From positions 1 to 21,812 of the forward strand of contig PLYG01000336.1 of the NCBI GenBank assembly GCA_003153335.1: DNA of 21,812 bases. The letters are read 5' to 3'. Positions 13,222 to 21,606 of this stretch are shown here, piece by piece. Made by a program: the position numbers and the translations under genes. The notes beneath the pieces are model-generated. The model ran no database searches. It was not told where the DNA came from and saw only the letters and a list, made by a program, of their open reading frames with translations. Origin of the DNA: Betaproteobacteria bacterium. GTDB taxonomy: Bacteria > Pseudomonadota > Gammaproteobacteria > Burkholderiales > Casimicrobiaceae. The stretch's first letter is position 1; each line of letters begins with the position of its first letter.

Positions 13222-14141
13222 CTGCCGCGCCCGCGCTGCCGCCGCAGCTGCACGTCTTCGTCCGGGACTGGCTTTCGTCGAACAACATTTTGCTCAAGAG
13301 CCGGGATGGCCACGTGCTGATCGACTCCGGTTACGTGCGCCACGCGCCGCTGACGCTGGCCCTGCTCGCGACGTCTGCCGGCATCGGCGCCGAGCCGCTT
13401 GCGCGGCTGGTCAACACCCACTGCCACAGCGATCACATCGGCGGCAACGCGACGATCCAGGCGCATTACCGGTGTCCGATCGCACTGCCACAAGCCGAAG
13501 CGCTGCTGGTCGACCGCTGGGACGAGACGGCACTGCTACTAGGCTATTGCGACCAGCGCACAGACCGCTTTCGCTACGACGAAATCATCCAGCCAGGCGA
13601 GACGCATGTCTGGGGTGGGCTCGAATGGCGCGCGCTGGACGCGCCCGGTCACGACATGGCCGCGCTGGTATTTCACAATCCCGAGCACGGCATCCTGATC
13701 TCGGGCGACGCGTTGTGGCAAAACGGCTACGGCTTTGTGATGCCGCGCGAAATCGACCCGCGCGCGCTGCCGGCGACGCGCGCGACGCTGGAGATGCTGG
13801 CCGCGCTCGACATACGCATCGTGATCCCCGGTCATGGCGAGCCGTTCACCGATGTCACCGGCGCACTCGACCGCGCGTTTCAACGCACAACCGCGTTCGA
13901 AGCCAGCAGCCTGCGGGTCGCCAAGCACGCGCTGAAAGTCGTCTTGAGCTTTGCGCTGCTCGACCAAAGGCGCCTGCCGCTGGCCGAAATGCCGGCCTAT
14001 GTCGAACGCGTCGAGATTTACCGCCAGTTCAACCAGCACTTTTTCCGCCTCGCGCCCGAGGCGCTGGCGGAGATGCTGATCGCCGAGCTCGAGCGGGCGG
14101 GCGCCGTCCGTCGCGAGGCAGGGTGGCTGTTAGCCGCGTGA
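13218..14141 (+). CDS. MBL-fold metallo-hydrolase
   Basis: Metallo-beta-lactamase-fold protein of 307 aa. The metal-binding motif HCHSDHIGG sits at about 68-76 (H-x-H-x-D-H). Further ligands are the His of DAPGHDM near 144, the Asp of ISGDALW near 164, and the His of VIPGHGEPF near 209. The C-terminal 90 residues are helical, as in the glyoxalase II-like and lactonase-like branches, and probably set substrate specificity. The start ATG 13218 overlaps the mfd stop (ATGA), so it is translationally coupled to mfd. The substrate cannot be read from sequence: hydroxyacylglutathione, a lactone or another ester/thioester are all possible. No signal peptide is seen. The convergent marC begins its stop 77 bases later. 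Confidence 0.88.
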   Translation: MTAAPALPPQLHVFVRDWLSSNNILLKSRDGHVLIDSGYVRHAPLTLALLATSAGIGAEPLARLVNTHCHSDHIGGNATIQAHYRCPIALPQAEALLVDRWDETALLLGYCDQRTDRFRYDEIIQPGETHVWGGLEWRALDAPGHDMAALVFHNPEHGILISGDALWQNGYGFVMPREIDPRALPATRATLEMLAALDIRIVIPGHGEPFTDVTGALDRAFQRTTAFEASSLRVAKHALKVVLSFALLDQRRLPLAEMPAYVERVEIYRQFNQHFFRLAPEALAEMLIAELERAGAVRREAGWLLAA

Positions 14142-14217
14142 GCGGCCGACGCGAGATCGAGAGTCGCGGAACCGACCGAAGGAGGCTGCCGCATGAGCGG
14201 CGGAGCATCGCGCGGCG

Positions 14218-14820
14218 TCAGCCGCGAAATTGCGCCGCGACGCTCTTGATGCCGGTCAGCAGCATTTCCACGGCGACCGCGGTGAGCACCAGTCCCATCA
14301 GTCGCTCGAACGCGCGCATGCCGCGCTCGCCCAGCAGACGCTGCAGCCGGCCGGCGGCAAGCAGCACCAGCGTCGTCACCGCCATCGCCAGCGTCAGCGC
14401 GAGCAGCCACACGTCGATGTGCTCGGGCTCGCGCGAAGCCATCAGCATCACGGTCGCGAGCGCAGACGGTCCGGCGATCGCCGGTATCGCCAGCGGCACC
14501 AGCAGAGGCTCGCTATCGGTCGTGTCGCCGAACACACCATCGGGATGCGAGAAAACCATGCGCAGGGCAATCAGGAACAAAATGACCCCGCCCGCGATCG
14601 AAAGCGATGTTTCGGAGACATGCATCAGCATCAGGAAACCGCGGCCGCCGAACAGGAAGGCAAGCAGCACCGCGTAGGCGATCACGCATTCGCGCAGCAC
14701 GACCCAGCGACGGCGGGCCGAAGGTGTCGCCTGCAGCGCGCTGACGACCAGCGGCACGTTGCCGAACGGGTCGATCACCAGGATCAGCAGGATCGCCGCG
14801 GACAGGAGCTCGGATAGCAT
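14218..14820 (-). CDS. MarC/YchE-family integral membrane protein
   Basis: A 200-aa inner membrane protein with about six hydrophobic helices. Family signatures are visible: LILVIDPFGNVPLVVSAL at about 12-29, a central SIAGGVILFLIALRMVF at about 74-90, and PLAIPAIAGPSALATVMLM at about 109-127. Its role in the family is unproven; E. coli MarC is not itself the multiple-antibiotic-resistance determinant. ATG 14820 begins MLSELLSAAILL, as in relatives. The same frame is open far upstream to 15936, but that extension is antisense to the prolyl oligopeptidase gene and is not real. It is divergent from that peptidase (111-base gap) and convergent with the MBL-fold gene. Confidence 0.9.
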   Translation of the reverse strand: MLSELLSAAILLILVIDPFGNVPLVVSALQATPSARRRWVVLRECVIAYAVLLAFLFGGRGFLMLMHVSETSLSIAGGVILFLIALRMVFSHPDGVFGDTTDSEPLLVPLAIPAIAGPSALATVMLMASREPEHIDVWLLALTLAMAVTTLVLLAAGRLQRLLGERGMRAFERLMGLVLTAVAVEMLLTGIKSVAAQFRG

Positions 14821-14931
14821 CTTGGGATGCGCGACCTCGACTTGAGGCCGCAGTATATCGCCGTATCGTGGCTCCGCGCCGCGGCCGCTGGCATAATCGA
14901 AGACTTTCGCACATCTCATCCCGGAGCATTC

Positions 14932-17109
14932 ATGGCTCGCTTCCCCTTTGCTGCGCGGTGTTTCCCGGCGCTGCTCGGTTTTCTGATCGCGGGCACGGCA
15001 TTCGGCCAGGCAAAGCTGCCACCGCCTCCTGCGCAGCCTGCCAGCGATACTTACTTCGGGACGACGGTCGCCGATCCGTACCGCGCGCTCGAAGACCTGA
15101 AGAATCCCGAGGTCGCTGCGTGGATGAAGGCACAGGCCGATGCCACGCGATCGGCGCTCGACCGCATTCCGCAGCGCGCGGCGATCCTCAAGGAAATCCA
15201 GCGCTACGGGGACGATACCGCGGCGCGCGTCACCGGCGCGCAGCCGAACAACGGCGACTACTACTATCTGAAGCGATTTGCCACCGACAACTCGCTCAAG
15301 CTGTACATGCGACATGGGGCCGGCGGCAAGGAGCGCCTGTTGATCGATCCCGACAAGCATGCGACCTCTCCGGGCACGCATTACGCGATCGATTACTTCC
15401 AGCCCTCGCCGGATAACAAGTACGTCGCCTACGGCATCTCCGAGGGAGGATCCGAGGAAAGCGTGCTGCACGTTTTCGACGTCGCGGCCGGCAAGGACAC
15501 CGCCGATGCGATCGATCGCGCACTTTTCGCGTCGCCTTCGTGGCTGCCTGACGGCACGCTGGTCTACAGTCGGCTGCAGAAGCTCGGCCCCGACATGCCG
15601 GTGACGGCGAAGTACCTGAACCAGCGCGCGTACCTGCATCGCCTGGCAAGCAATCCCGACGACGACGACGCGCTGTTCGGTGCCGGCGTCGTCCCGGACA
15701 TCGCGCTCGAACCGGTCGAGAACGTTGCCGCCGGTCACGTTCCGGGCTCTTCCTACGTTTTCGCGCTGGTCGTAAAAGGCGTGCAGCGCGAAGCCAAACT
15801 GTATGTCGCGCCGCTCGCCTCGCTGGCCGGCGACAAAAGGCCGTGGCGCAAGGTCGTCGATTACAGCGACGGCGTCACCGATCTGGCGATCCACGGCGAC
15901 ACGATCTATCTGCTTTCGCACAACGGTGCGGCGCACTTCAAGGTGCTGCGCATGGATCTGGCCAAGGGTGACATCGCGACCGCGGAAGTCGTCATTCGCG
16001 AGAGCGACAACGTCATCACCGGCCTCGCCGGAGCCAAGGACGCACTGTATGTCCGGCGCATGAAGGGCGGCATCAGCAACCTGTTGCGGCTCGACTACGC
16101 CGCCGGCGCGAAGGCCACCTCGATCAAGCTGCCGTTCGCCGGAGACATGGACGCGCTCGCCGCCGACCCGCGCCTGCCCGGCGCGCTGTTCGAAGCCGGG
16201 AGCTGGACACGCTCCAACTCATGGTACGAGTACGACCCAAAGCGCGGGACGGTCACCGACAACGGCCTGCAACCCAAGGGCAAATACGACGCGCCCGCCG
16301 ACCTGGTCGCGACCGAACTGAGCGCGATGGCGAAGGACGGCACGCTGGTGCCGCTGTCGATCGTGCACAAGCGCGGTATCAAGCTCGACGGCAACAATCC
16401 GACGTTGCTCTACGGCTATGGCGCCTACGGCATCTCGCAGCTTCCATTCTACCGCCCGACGTTCCTTCCCTGGTTCGAGCGCGGCGCCATTCTGGCGGTC
16501 GCGCACGTGCGCGGCGGCGGCGAAAACGGGGAGGATTGGTACAAGGCCGGATACAAGGCGACCAAACCGAATACCTGGAACGATGCGATCGCCTGCGGCG
16601 AGTGGCTGATCGCCAACAAGTACACGACATCGGCCAGGCTCGCGATCTGGGGCGGCAGCGCGGGCGGCATTTTCGTCGGCCGCTCGATCACCGACCGGCC
16701 CGAGCTCTTCGGTGCGGCGATCGACCAGGTGCCGGCCTCCGACATGCTGCGCTTCGAGACGACGGCGAACGGCGCACCCAACGTTCCGGAATTCGGCTCA
16801 GTCAAGACCGAAGAAGGCTTCAAGTCGCTGCTGGCGATGAGCCCGTACCATCACATCAAGGATGGCGTGAAGTACCCGGCGGTGCTGGTCACGACCGGCA
16901 TCAACGATCCGCGCGTCGACGCCTGGGAGGCGGGCAAGATGGCGGCGCGCCTTCAGGCGGCATCGTCGAGCGGCAAGCCGGTCCTGCTGCGCATCGATTA
17001 CGACGCCGGCCACGGCATAGGCTCGACCAAAAAACAGGCCTACGAAGAGCGTGCCGACGTGTTCGCCTTCCTGTTCTGGCAGTTCGGCGTACCTGGCTTC
17101 CAGCCCTGA
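14932..17109 (+). CDS. Secreted prolyl oligopeptidase (peptidase family S9A)
   Basis: Serine peptidase of 725 aa cleaving short peptides after proline or related residues. A Sec signal peptide is clear (basic start, hydrophobic FPALLGFLIAGTAFG, cleavage near residue 25). A beta-propeller occupies about residues 90-440 and an alpha/beta-hydrolase domain follows. The catalytic triad is Ser576 (GGSAGG), Asp659 (INDPRVD) and His694 (DAGHG). Length fits the family. ATG 14932 is chosen because it gives the proper signal peptide; the frame is open to 14827. CATAAT at 14892-14897 could be its -10, but the -35 is unclear. It is likely periplasmic and involved in peptide turnover. The sequence gives no sign of a pathway partner, and its 3' end faces ndh. 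Confidence 0.94.
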   Translation: MARFPFAARCFPALLGFLIAGTAFGQAKLPPPPAQPASDTYFGTTVADPYRALEDLKNPEVAAWMKAQADATRSALDRIPQRAAILKEIQRYGDDTAARVTGAQPNNGDYYYLKRFATDNSLKLYMRHGAGGKERLLIDPDKHATSPGTHYAIDYFQPSPDNKYVAYGISEGGSEESVLHVFDVAAGKDTADAIDRALFASPSWLPDGTLVYSRLQKLGPDMPVTAKYLNQRAYLHRLASNPDDDDALFGAGVVPDIALEPVENVAAGHVPGSSYVFALVVKGVQREAKLYVAPLASLAGDKRPWRKVVDYSDGVTDLAIHGDTIYLLSHNGAAHFKVLRMDLAKGDIATAEVVIRESDNVITGLAGAKDALYVRRMKGGISNLLRLDYAAGAKATSIKLPFAGDMDALAADPRLPGALFEAGSWTRSNSWYEYDPKRGTVTDNGLQPKGKYDAPADLVATELSAMAKDGTLVPLSIVHKRGIKLDGNNPTLLYGYGAYGISQLPFYRPTFLPWFERGAILAVAHVRGGGENGEDWYKAGYKATKPNTWNDAIACGEWLIANKYTTSARLAIWGGSAGGIFVGRSITDRPELFGAAIDQVPASDMLRFETTANGAPNVPEFGSVKTEEGFKSLLAMSPYHHIKDGVKYPAVLVTTGINDPRVDAWEAGKMAARLQAASSSGKPVLLRIDYDAGHGIGSTKKQAYEERADVFAFLFWQFGVPGFQP

Positions 17110-17114
17110 ATCAT

Positions 17115-17144
17115 GCCGCGCGTCAATGCAGCTTGACGCGCGGC
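17115..17144. terminator. Perfect 12-bp hairpin between convergent genes
   Basis: GCCGCGCGTCAA (17115-17126), a six-base loop and TTGACGCGCGGC (17133-17144) form a perfect GC-rich stem. It lies just after the prolyl oligopeptidase stop and includes the ndh stop and last codons. There is no T-run on either strand, but its position suggests a bidirectional transcription barrier. Confidence 0.6.
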
Positions 17145-18478
17145 TCCATGCGGCGGCGCAGAAAGCGCCCGACGGTGTCGAGCGCCACGCGAAAGTAGCC
17201 GTGAATCGACGCCTGGTGCAGTTTGTATAGCGACGCGTACATCGCGCGCGCGATCAGCCCCTGGATCAGCATGCTGCCGCCGATCAGCCTGCCCATCAGG
17301 TTGCCTACGGCCGACAATTCGCCCAGCGACACCAGCGAACCGAAATCGCGAAAATGGAACTCGGGCAGCGGCTTTCCGCCGAGGCGCGCCCGCATCGTGC
17401 GCACCAACAGCGCCGCCTGTTGCCGCGCCGCCTGTGCTCGCGGCGGCACCAGTGCCCCTTCTTTGCCGCGCCCGAGCCAGGGCGCCGCGGCGCAATCGCC
17501 CAAGGCGAAAATGTCGGGATCGCGCGTCGTCTGCAAGCTTGCCGTGACGACCAACTGATTCGCGCGATTGACTTCCAGACCGTCCAGCTTGGCCAGCAGC
17601 GGCGGCGCCTGAATGCCGGCGGCCCATACGATCAGATCGGCGCGAAGCGTCGCGCCGTCGGCGGTGTGCACGCCCTCCTCGTCGACGGCAACGACGCGCT
17701 CGTTGGTGCGCACGGCGATGCCCAGCCTGCCCAGAAGCTCGGTCGCCGCTTTGGCGATGCGCTCGCCCAGTTGCGGTAGGATGCGCGGCGCCGCCTCGAG
17801 CAGCGTGAGGTGAATGTCGCGGGCCGGATCGAGCTTGTCCAGCCCGTAAACGGCATGGGTGCGGGTCGTCTGGCGTATTTCCGCCGCAAGCTCGACACCG
17901 GTTGCACCCGCACCGATGATGACGATGTCGACATGCGACGTGCGCCCTTCGGCCGCTTCGCCGTCCGCGCGCACCGCCGCAGCGAGCAGGCGGCGATGGA
18001 AGCGTTCGGCATCGAGCGGCGTGTCCAGCGAAATCGCGCAGGCCGCGACGCCCGGAATACCGAAATCGTTGGTCGTGCTGCCGACGCAGAAGATCAGCGT
18101 GTCGTACGGCACGATGCGCTCGGGCAGGATCTGCCTGCCGTCGTCGTCGTCGACCGAGCTTAGCTTCAACTCCCGCCGGGCGCGATTCAAGCCCTCGACG
18201 GCACCCTGGCGAAAGCGGAAGTCGTGCCAGTACGCAACGGCCAGATAGTCGACGTCGTGCGCGGTGGCGTCCATCCGGCCGGCGGCGACCTCGTGCAGCA
18301 ACGGTTTCCACACATGCGTTTCGGCGCGATCAACCAGCGTCACCGCAGCCTTGCCATGGCGGCCGAGCTTGTCGCCGAGCGCGGCCGCCAGCGGCAGGCC
18401 GCCGGCGCCGCCGCCGACGATGACGATCCGATGCGGGGTCGCCGCTGCCGTCGGAACGATGGCTTTGTCGTCAGTCAC
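17123..18478 (-). CDS. ndh: NAD(P)/FAD-dependent oxidoreductase, NDH-2-like
   Basis: Type II NADH dehydrogenase-like flavoprotein of about 451 aa that would pass electrons from NADH to quinone without proton pumping. Visible motifs: FAD-binding IVIVGGGAGGLPLA at 18-31, NAD-binding VIIGAGATGVELAAE at 186-200, and the second FAD motif DIFALGDCA at 322-330. The C-terminal 60 residues contain hydrophobic and basic stretches (LIQGLIARAMYASLYKLHQA) that fit peripheral membrane attachment. Start: the frame is open to 18610, but that part overlaps ggt. GTG 18478 (or the adjacent GTG 18481) overlaps the ggt stop region and has AAGGGA about nine bases upstream. It follows ggt in one transcription unit. 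Other quinone reductases of the same superfamily are possible, though the fit to NDH-2 is good. Confidence 0.88.
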   Translation of the reverse strand: MTDDKAIVPTAAATPHRIVIVGGGAGGLPLAAALGDKLGRHGKAAVTLVDRAETHVWKPLLHEVAAGRMDATAHDVDYLAVAYWHDFRFRQGAVEGLNRARRELKLSSVDDDDGRQILPERIVPYDTLIFCVGSTTNDFGIPGVAACAISLDTPLDAERFHRRLLAAAVRADGEAAEGRTSHVDIVIIGAGATGVELAAEIRQTTRTHAVYGLDKLDPARDIHLTLLEAAPRILPQLGERIAKAATELLGRLGIAVRTNERVVAVDEEGVHTADGATLRADLIVWAAGIQAPPLLAKLDGLEVNRANQLVVTASLQTTRDPDIFALGDCAAAPWLGRGKEGALVPPRAQAARQQAALLVRTMRARLGGKPLPEFHFRDFGSLVSLGELSAVGNLMGRLIGGSMLIQGLIARAMYASLYKLHQASIHGYFRVALDTVGRFLRRRMEPRVKLH

Positions 18479-20225
18479 CACGCACCGTCCCTTCGCGGCG
18501 CGAATCGGCGGCGCCGCGCCAGCGCCCGGCCACGCGCACGATGACCTGCAGGCCGCTGTTCTGGTCGACGATTCGCGTCGCCTCGCCCAGTGCCTCGAGC
18601 TTGGGCGCAAGCGCTTCCGCGCTCGTGCCCCGCTCGAGTTCGGTCGGGCCGTTGCGGCTGCCGATATTGGGCAGATCGATGGCGGCCTGCGGATCGAGAC
18701 CGCGGTCGAGCAGGGCGATCAACGTTTTCGTGACGTAATTGATGATGGCGGGCCCCCCGGGCGAGCCGGCGACCACGATGACCCGCCCTCGCGCGTCGTA
18801 GACGATCGTCGGCGCCATCGCCGAGCGAGGGCGCTTGCCGCCCTCGACCCGATTGGCGACGGGGCGGCCGCCTTCGGAGGGCGCAAAAGCAAAATCGGTT
18901 AACTCGTTGTTGAGCAAAAATCCGCCGGCGGTCATCAGCCTGCTGCCGAACGCGTCCTCGATCGTCGTCGTCATCGCGACGGCATCGCCGTAGCGATCGA
19001 CGATCGAAATGTGCGAGGTCGACGGCATTTCCAGCGCGTCGCCCCGGCCGAAGGCGGCATGGTCCTCCGTGGCGATCGGCGGCGGCGTGCCGGGCGCGGC
19101 GTAGCCGAGGCTCGAATCGAGCCGGATCAGGCGCGAGCGCTCGCGCAAGTACGCGCGATCGGTGAGCCCGGCCGGGACGGCGACGAAATCCGGGTCGGCT
19201 ACGTAGACGTCGCGGTCGGCGTAGGCGAGCCGCCCCGCTTCGCTGAACAAATGCGCGCTCAGCAAGTCGTTGCTGCCGATCGACGCCATGTCGAATCGTT
19301 CCAGCATCCCCAGCATCTGCAGCACCGCGATACCGCCGGAAGATGGCGGCGGCACGCCGCAGACGCGGTAGCTCCGGTATCGGCCGCAGACCGGCTTGCG
19401 AACGCGGGCTTTGTAGCTCGCAAGATCGGCGGTCGTCAGGTCTCCCGGGTTGGCGGCGTAGCCGTCGGCCGTCAGCACGATGTCGCGCGCGATCTCGCCA
19501 ACGTAAAGAGCGTTCGCGCCTTCGCGGGCTATGCGCCTCAACGTGGCGGCGAATGCCGGATTCCTCAAACGCTGCCCGGCGGCGAGCGGTGTACCGTCAG
19601 CGTTATGGAAATAAGCCCGCGCGCGTTCCTGCAACAGATGCGTCTCGGACGCGATGGTGCCGCTTAACCGCCGACTGACGACAAAACCCTGCTCGGCCAG
19701 CCGGATCGCCGGTTCGAACAGGATCGGCCAGGCGAGTCTGCCATGGCGCCGGTGCGCCAGTTCCAGCATCCGGAGGGTTCCGGGAACGCCGACCGAGCGT
19801 CCGCCGACGACGGCATCGAAAAAACGCAGCGGCTGTCCTGCCGCGTTCAGGAAGCGATCGGGCCGCGCCGCCGCCGGTGCGGTTTCGCGGCCATCGTAAC
19901 CCAGAAGCGTCTTTTTCCGCGCGTCGTGAACGAGCATGAATGCACCGCCCCCGATGCCCGACGATTGCGGTTCGACCAGGTTCAGCACCATCTGCACAGC
20001 GATCGCCGCGTCCACCGCGCTGCCACCCCGATCCAGAATCGCCTGCCCGGCGTCGGTGGCAAGCGGGTTGGCGGTCGCGACCATCTGGTGCCGCGCGCTG
20101 ACGGTGTGCTTGGTCGTCCATCCCGAAGGCTGTTCCGGGGCCCGCGCAGCGGCGGTAAAGGCGAGCGCCAGGCCGAGGAACAGCGCTGCCAGGGCACAGC
20201 GGCGCTTCGGATACGGGGGGGTCAC
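18471..20225 (-). CDS. ggt: Gamma-glutamyltransferase
   Basis: Periplasmic enzyme of 584 aa (E. coli 580) that hydrolyses glutathione or transfers its gamma-glutamyl group. A signal peptide is present (basic start, ALAALFLGLALAFTAAARA). The autocatalytic cleavage site and nucleophile is Thr403 in PSTSHIS, where the precursor splits into large and small subunits. The substrate-binding RETAP lies at 113-117, and the oxyanion/loop motif GSPGG at 488-491. The start ATG 20225 gives the signal peptide directly. The stop overlaps the ndh GTG, so ggt and ndh share a transcript. The gene is divergent from the small exported protein gene (201-base gap). It appears intact. Confidence 0.95.
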   Translation of the reverse strand: MTPPYPKRRCALAALFLGLALAFTAAARAPEQPSGWTTKHTVSARHQMVATANPLATDAGQAILDRGGSAVDAAIAVQMVLNLVEPQSSGIGGGAFMLVHDARKKTLLGYDGRETAPAAARPDRFLNAAGQPLRFFDAVVGGRSVGVPGTLRMLELAHRRHGRLAWPILFEPAIRLAEQGFVVSRRLSGTIASETHLLQERARAYFHNADGTPLAAGQRLRNPAFAATLRRIAREGANALYVGEIARDIVLTADGYAANPGDLTTADLASYKARVRKPVCGRYRSYRVCGVPPPSSGGIAVLQMLGMLERFDMASIGSNDLLSAHLFSEAGRLAYADRDVYVADPDFVAVPAGLTDRAYLRERSRLIRLDSSLGYAAPGTPPPIATEDHAAFGRGDALEMPSTSHISIVDRYGDAVAMTTTIEDAFGSRLMTAGGFLLNNELTDFAFAPSEGGRPVANRVEGGKRPRSAMAPTIVYDARGRVIVVAGSPGGPAIINYVTKTLIALLDRGLDPQAAIDLPNIGSRNGPTELERGTSAEALAPKLEALGEATRIVDQNSGLQVIVRVAGRWRGAADSRREGTVRGD

Positions 20226-20369
20226 CTGCCAATTCTACCCCGCCCTCCGAGACTCCCCGGCGCCGGCAGGCTTGTCCCCCGCGTCAGCCGGGTCGGATGG
20301 AATGCCGGCGCCCGCTGTAAGTTTTGGCAGGTCGCTTCGACCAAAGGCGTGAGCGTGCGACGCGCTCGC

Positions 20370-20391
20370 GCCCGGTGGAGCGAAACCGGGC
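20370..20391 (+). repeat. 7-bp GC-rich hairpin in the leader of the small exported protein gene
   Basis: GCCCGGT (20370-20376) and ACCGGGC (20385-20391) pair perfectly around an eight-base loop, 21 bases before the GGAAGGAG ribosome-binding site. It may be an mRNA leader structure. The remaining 200-base intergenic region shows no clear promoter. Confidence 0.4.
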
Positions 20392-20426
20392 CTCACCCCG
20401 ACATCCACTACAGGAAGGAGCACAAC

Positions 20427-20690
20427 ATGACGATGAACCAGACCGTGAAGGCACTGTCGTTTGGCGCGATGCTGGCTATTGCCGCGCTGTCGGCGCCGGT
20501 GGCGCTGGCCGACGACACCGGCCTGTCCCCGTTCTCGATGGACATGAAAAAGATGGCGAACAAGGAAGGCATGATCACCAAGAAAGACTTCATGGCGATG
20601 ATGGAAAAGCGCTTCGACATGATGGACAAGGGCAAGAAGGGCATGATCTCGACCACAGATGCAATGAAGATCTTTTCGGACAAGCCGTAA
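20427..20690 (+). CDS. Small exported Met-rich protein with degenerate EF-hand-like segments
   Basis: An 87-aa precursor with a strong GGAAGGAG ribosome-binding site seven bases upstream of ATG 20427. A Sec signal peptide is clear, with probable cleavage after ALA28. The mature part has about 59 residues, of which 11 are Met. It contains two similar units (KEGMITKKDFMAMMEKRFD and KKGMISTTDAM) that resemble helix-loop-helix EF-hands. The usual calcium ligands at loop positions 3 and 5 are not acidic (Gly and Lys), and the first loop is shortened, so classical calcium binding is doubtful. The many Met residues could allow soft-metal (copper or silver) binding or oxidant scavenging, which is an inference from composition. 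It forms a single-gene unit ended by the 20756-20786 hairpin. Function unknown. Confidence 0.85.
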   Translation: MTMNQTVKALSFGAMLAIAALSAPVALADDTGLSPFSMDMKKMANKEGMITKKDFMAMMEKRFDMMDKGKKGMISTTDAMKIFSDKP

Positions 20691-20755
20691 CAGAATCGTC
20701 CGCCGCGACCCGAACCCGAAACGGGTCTGGCGTCGCGAGAAGACATCGGCAACAA

Positions 20756-20790
20756 GGACAAGGGTGGCTTCGTGCCGCCCTTGTCCGTTT
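20756..20790 (+). terminator. Rho-independent-type terminator after the small exported protein gene
   Basis: GGACAAGGGTGGC (20756-20768) pairs with GCCGCCCTTGTCC (20774-20786) with a single T-G wobble and a five-base loop, followed by GTTT. A weaker nested hairpin (CGCGAC/GTCGCG around ACCCG/CGGGT) precedes it at about 20704-20738. Confidence 0.75.
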
Positions 20791-20856
20791 CTGAAGCACA
20801 CGCCACCGGCGCAGGCAACGTTGCAAGAAACCGCCGATCGCGGCATCCTGCAACTG

Positions 20857-21513
20857 ATGAGCCGTTCACTTCTCCCCGAGGCCGTCGAGCGCTACGTCGC
20901 GCAGGAGAGCGCGCGCGAAACCGCGGTGCAGCGCCGGCTTCGTGCGGAAACGGCGCGAATGCCGCATGGCGTGATGCAGATCGGCGCCGACCAGGGCGCG
21001 CTGCTGGCGTTGCTGGCGCGACTCGTCGGCGCGCGCCGTGCGATCGAGATCGGAACGTTCACCGGCTACAGCGCGCTGGCGGTCGCATCGGCGCTGCCGG
21101 CGGACGGCAAGCTCATCTGCTGCGATGTCAGCGAGCAATGGACGAACGTCGCCCGCCGCTACTGGCAGGAGGCCGGCCTCGCCGACCGCATTGAACTCCG
21201 TCTTGCGCCCGCGACCGACACGCTCGCAGCGCTGTTAAAAGACGGCGGCGCCGAAACGTTCGACCTGGCGTTCATCGATGCCGACAAGTCGAACTACGAC
21301 GCCTATTACGAAGCCTGCCTCAAGCTCATCCGGCCCGGCGGCGCGATCGTGCTCGACAACATGCTCTGGTCGGGGAAGGTCGCCGATTCTGCCGTGCATG
21401 ACGAGGATACCGATGCGCTGCGCGCGCTCAACGCCAAAATCCGCGATGACGGCCGCGTCGATGCCTGCCTGCTCACTGTCGGCGACGGCGTCATGCTGGC
21501 CAGGAAGCGCTAA
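20857..21513 (+). CDS. SAM-dependent O-methyltransferase (caffeoyl-CoA OMT-like)
   Basis: Cytosolic class I methyltransferase of 218 aa, the normal length for this cation-dependent family. The SAM-binding motif I is IEIGTFTGYSALAVA at 63-77, and CCDVSEQ near 88-94 is the acidic motif for ribose binding. The metal ligands are Asp141 and Asp143 (FIDADKSNY) and the DN pair at 167-168 (IVLDNMLWSG). Bacterial members methylate catechol-like hydroxyls, but the natural substrate is usually unknown. ATG 20857 is chosen on family length; the ribosome-binding site is weak, and the frame is open to a GTG at 20764 inside the terminator region. It is followed by a strong hairpin and is convergent with hppA. 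Confidence 0.92.
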   Translation: MSRSLLPEAVERYVAQESARETAVQRRLRAETARMPHGVMQIGADQGALLALLARLVGARRAIEIGTFTGYSALAVASALPADGKLICCDVSEQWTNVARRYWQEAGLADRIELRLAPATDTLAALLKDGGAETFDLAFIDADKSNYDAYYEACLKLIRPGGAIVLDNMLWSGKVADSAVHDEDTDALRALNAKIRDDGRVDACLLTVGDGVMLARKR

Positions 21514-21560
21514 AGTGCCGTCCGACCGGACGACAAGCATTCCGGACGAGCATCCAGGAA

Positions 21561-21586
21561 AAAGGCCGACCCGCGGGTCGGCCTTT
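21561..21586. terminator. Bidirectional terminator hairpin between convergent genes
   Basis: AAAGGCCGACCC (21561-21572) and GGGTCGGCCTTT (21575-21586) form a perfect 12-bp stem. The flanking A-run (from 21559) and T-run let it act as a terminator for the O-methyltransferase on the plus strand and for hppA on the minus strand. Confidence 0.85.
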
Positions 21587-21606
21587 CCACGTCTCTCAAA
21601 CAAGCG

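Noticed and set aside
14821..15936. Upstream extension of the marC frame
   Set aside because: Antisense to the prolyl oligopeptidase gene; MarC relatives begin at the ATG at 14820.
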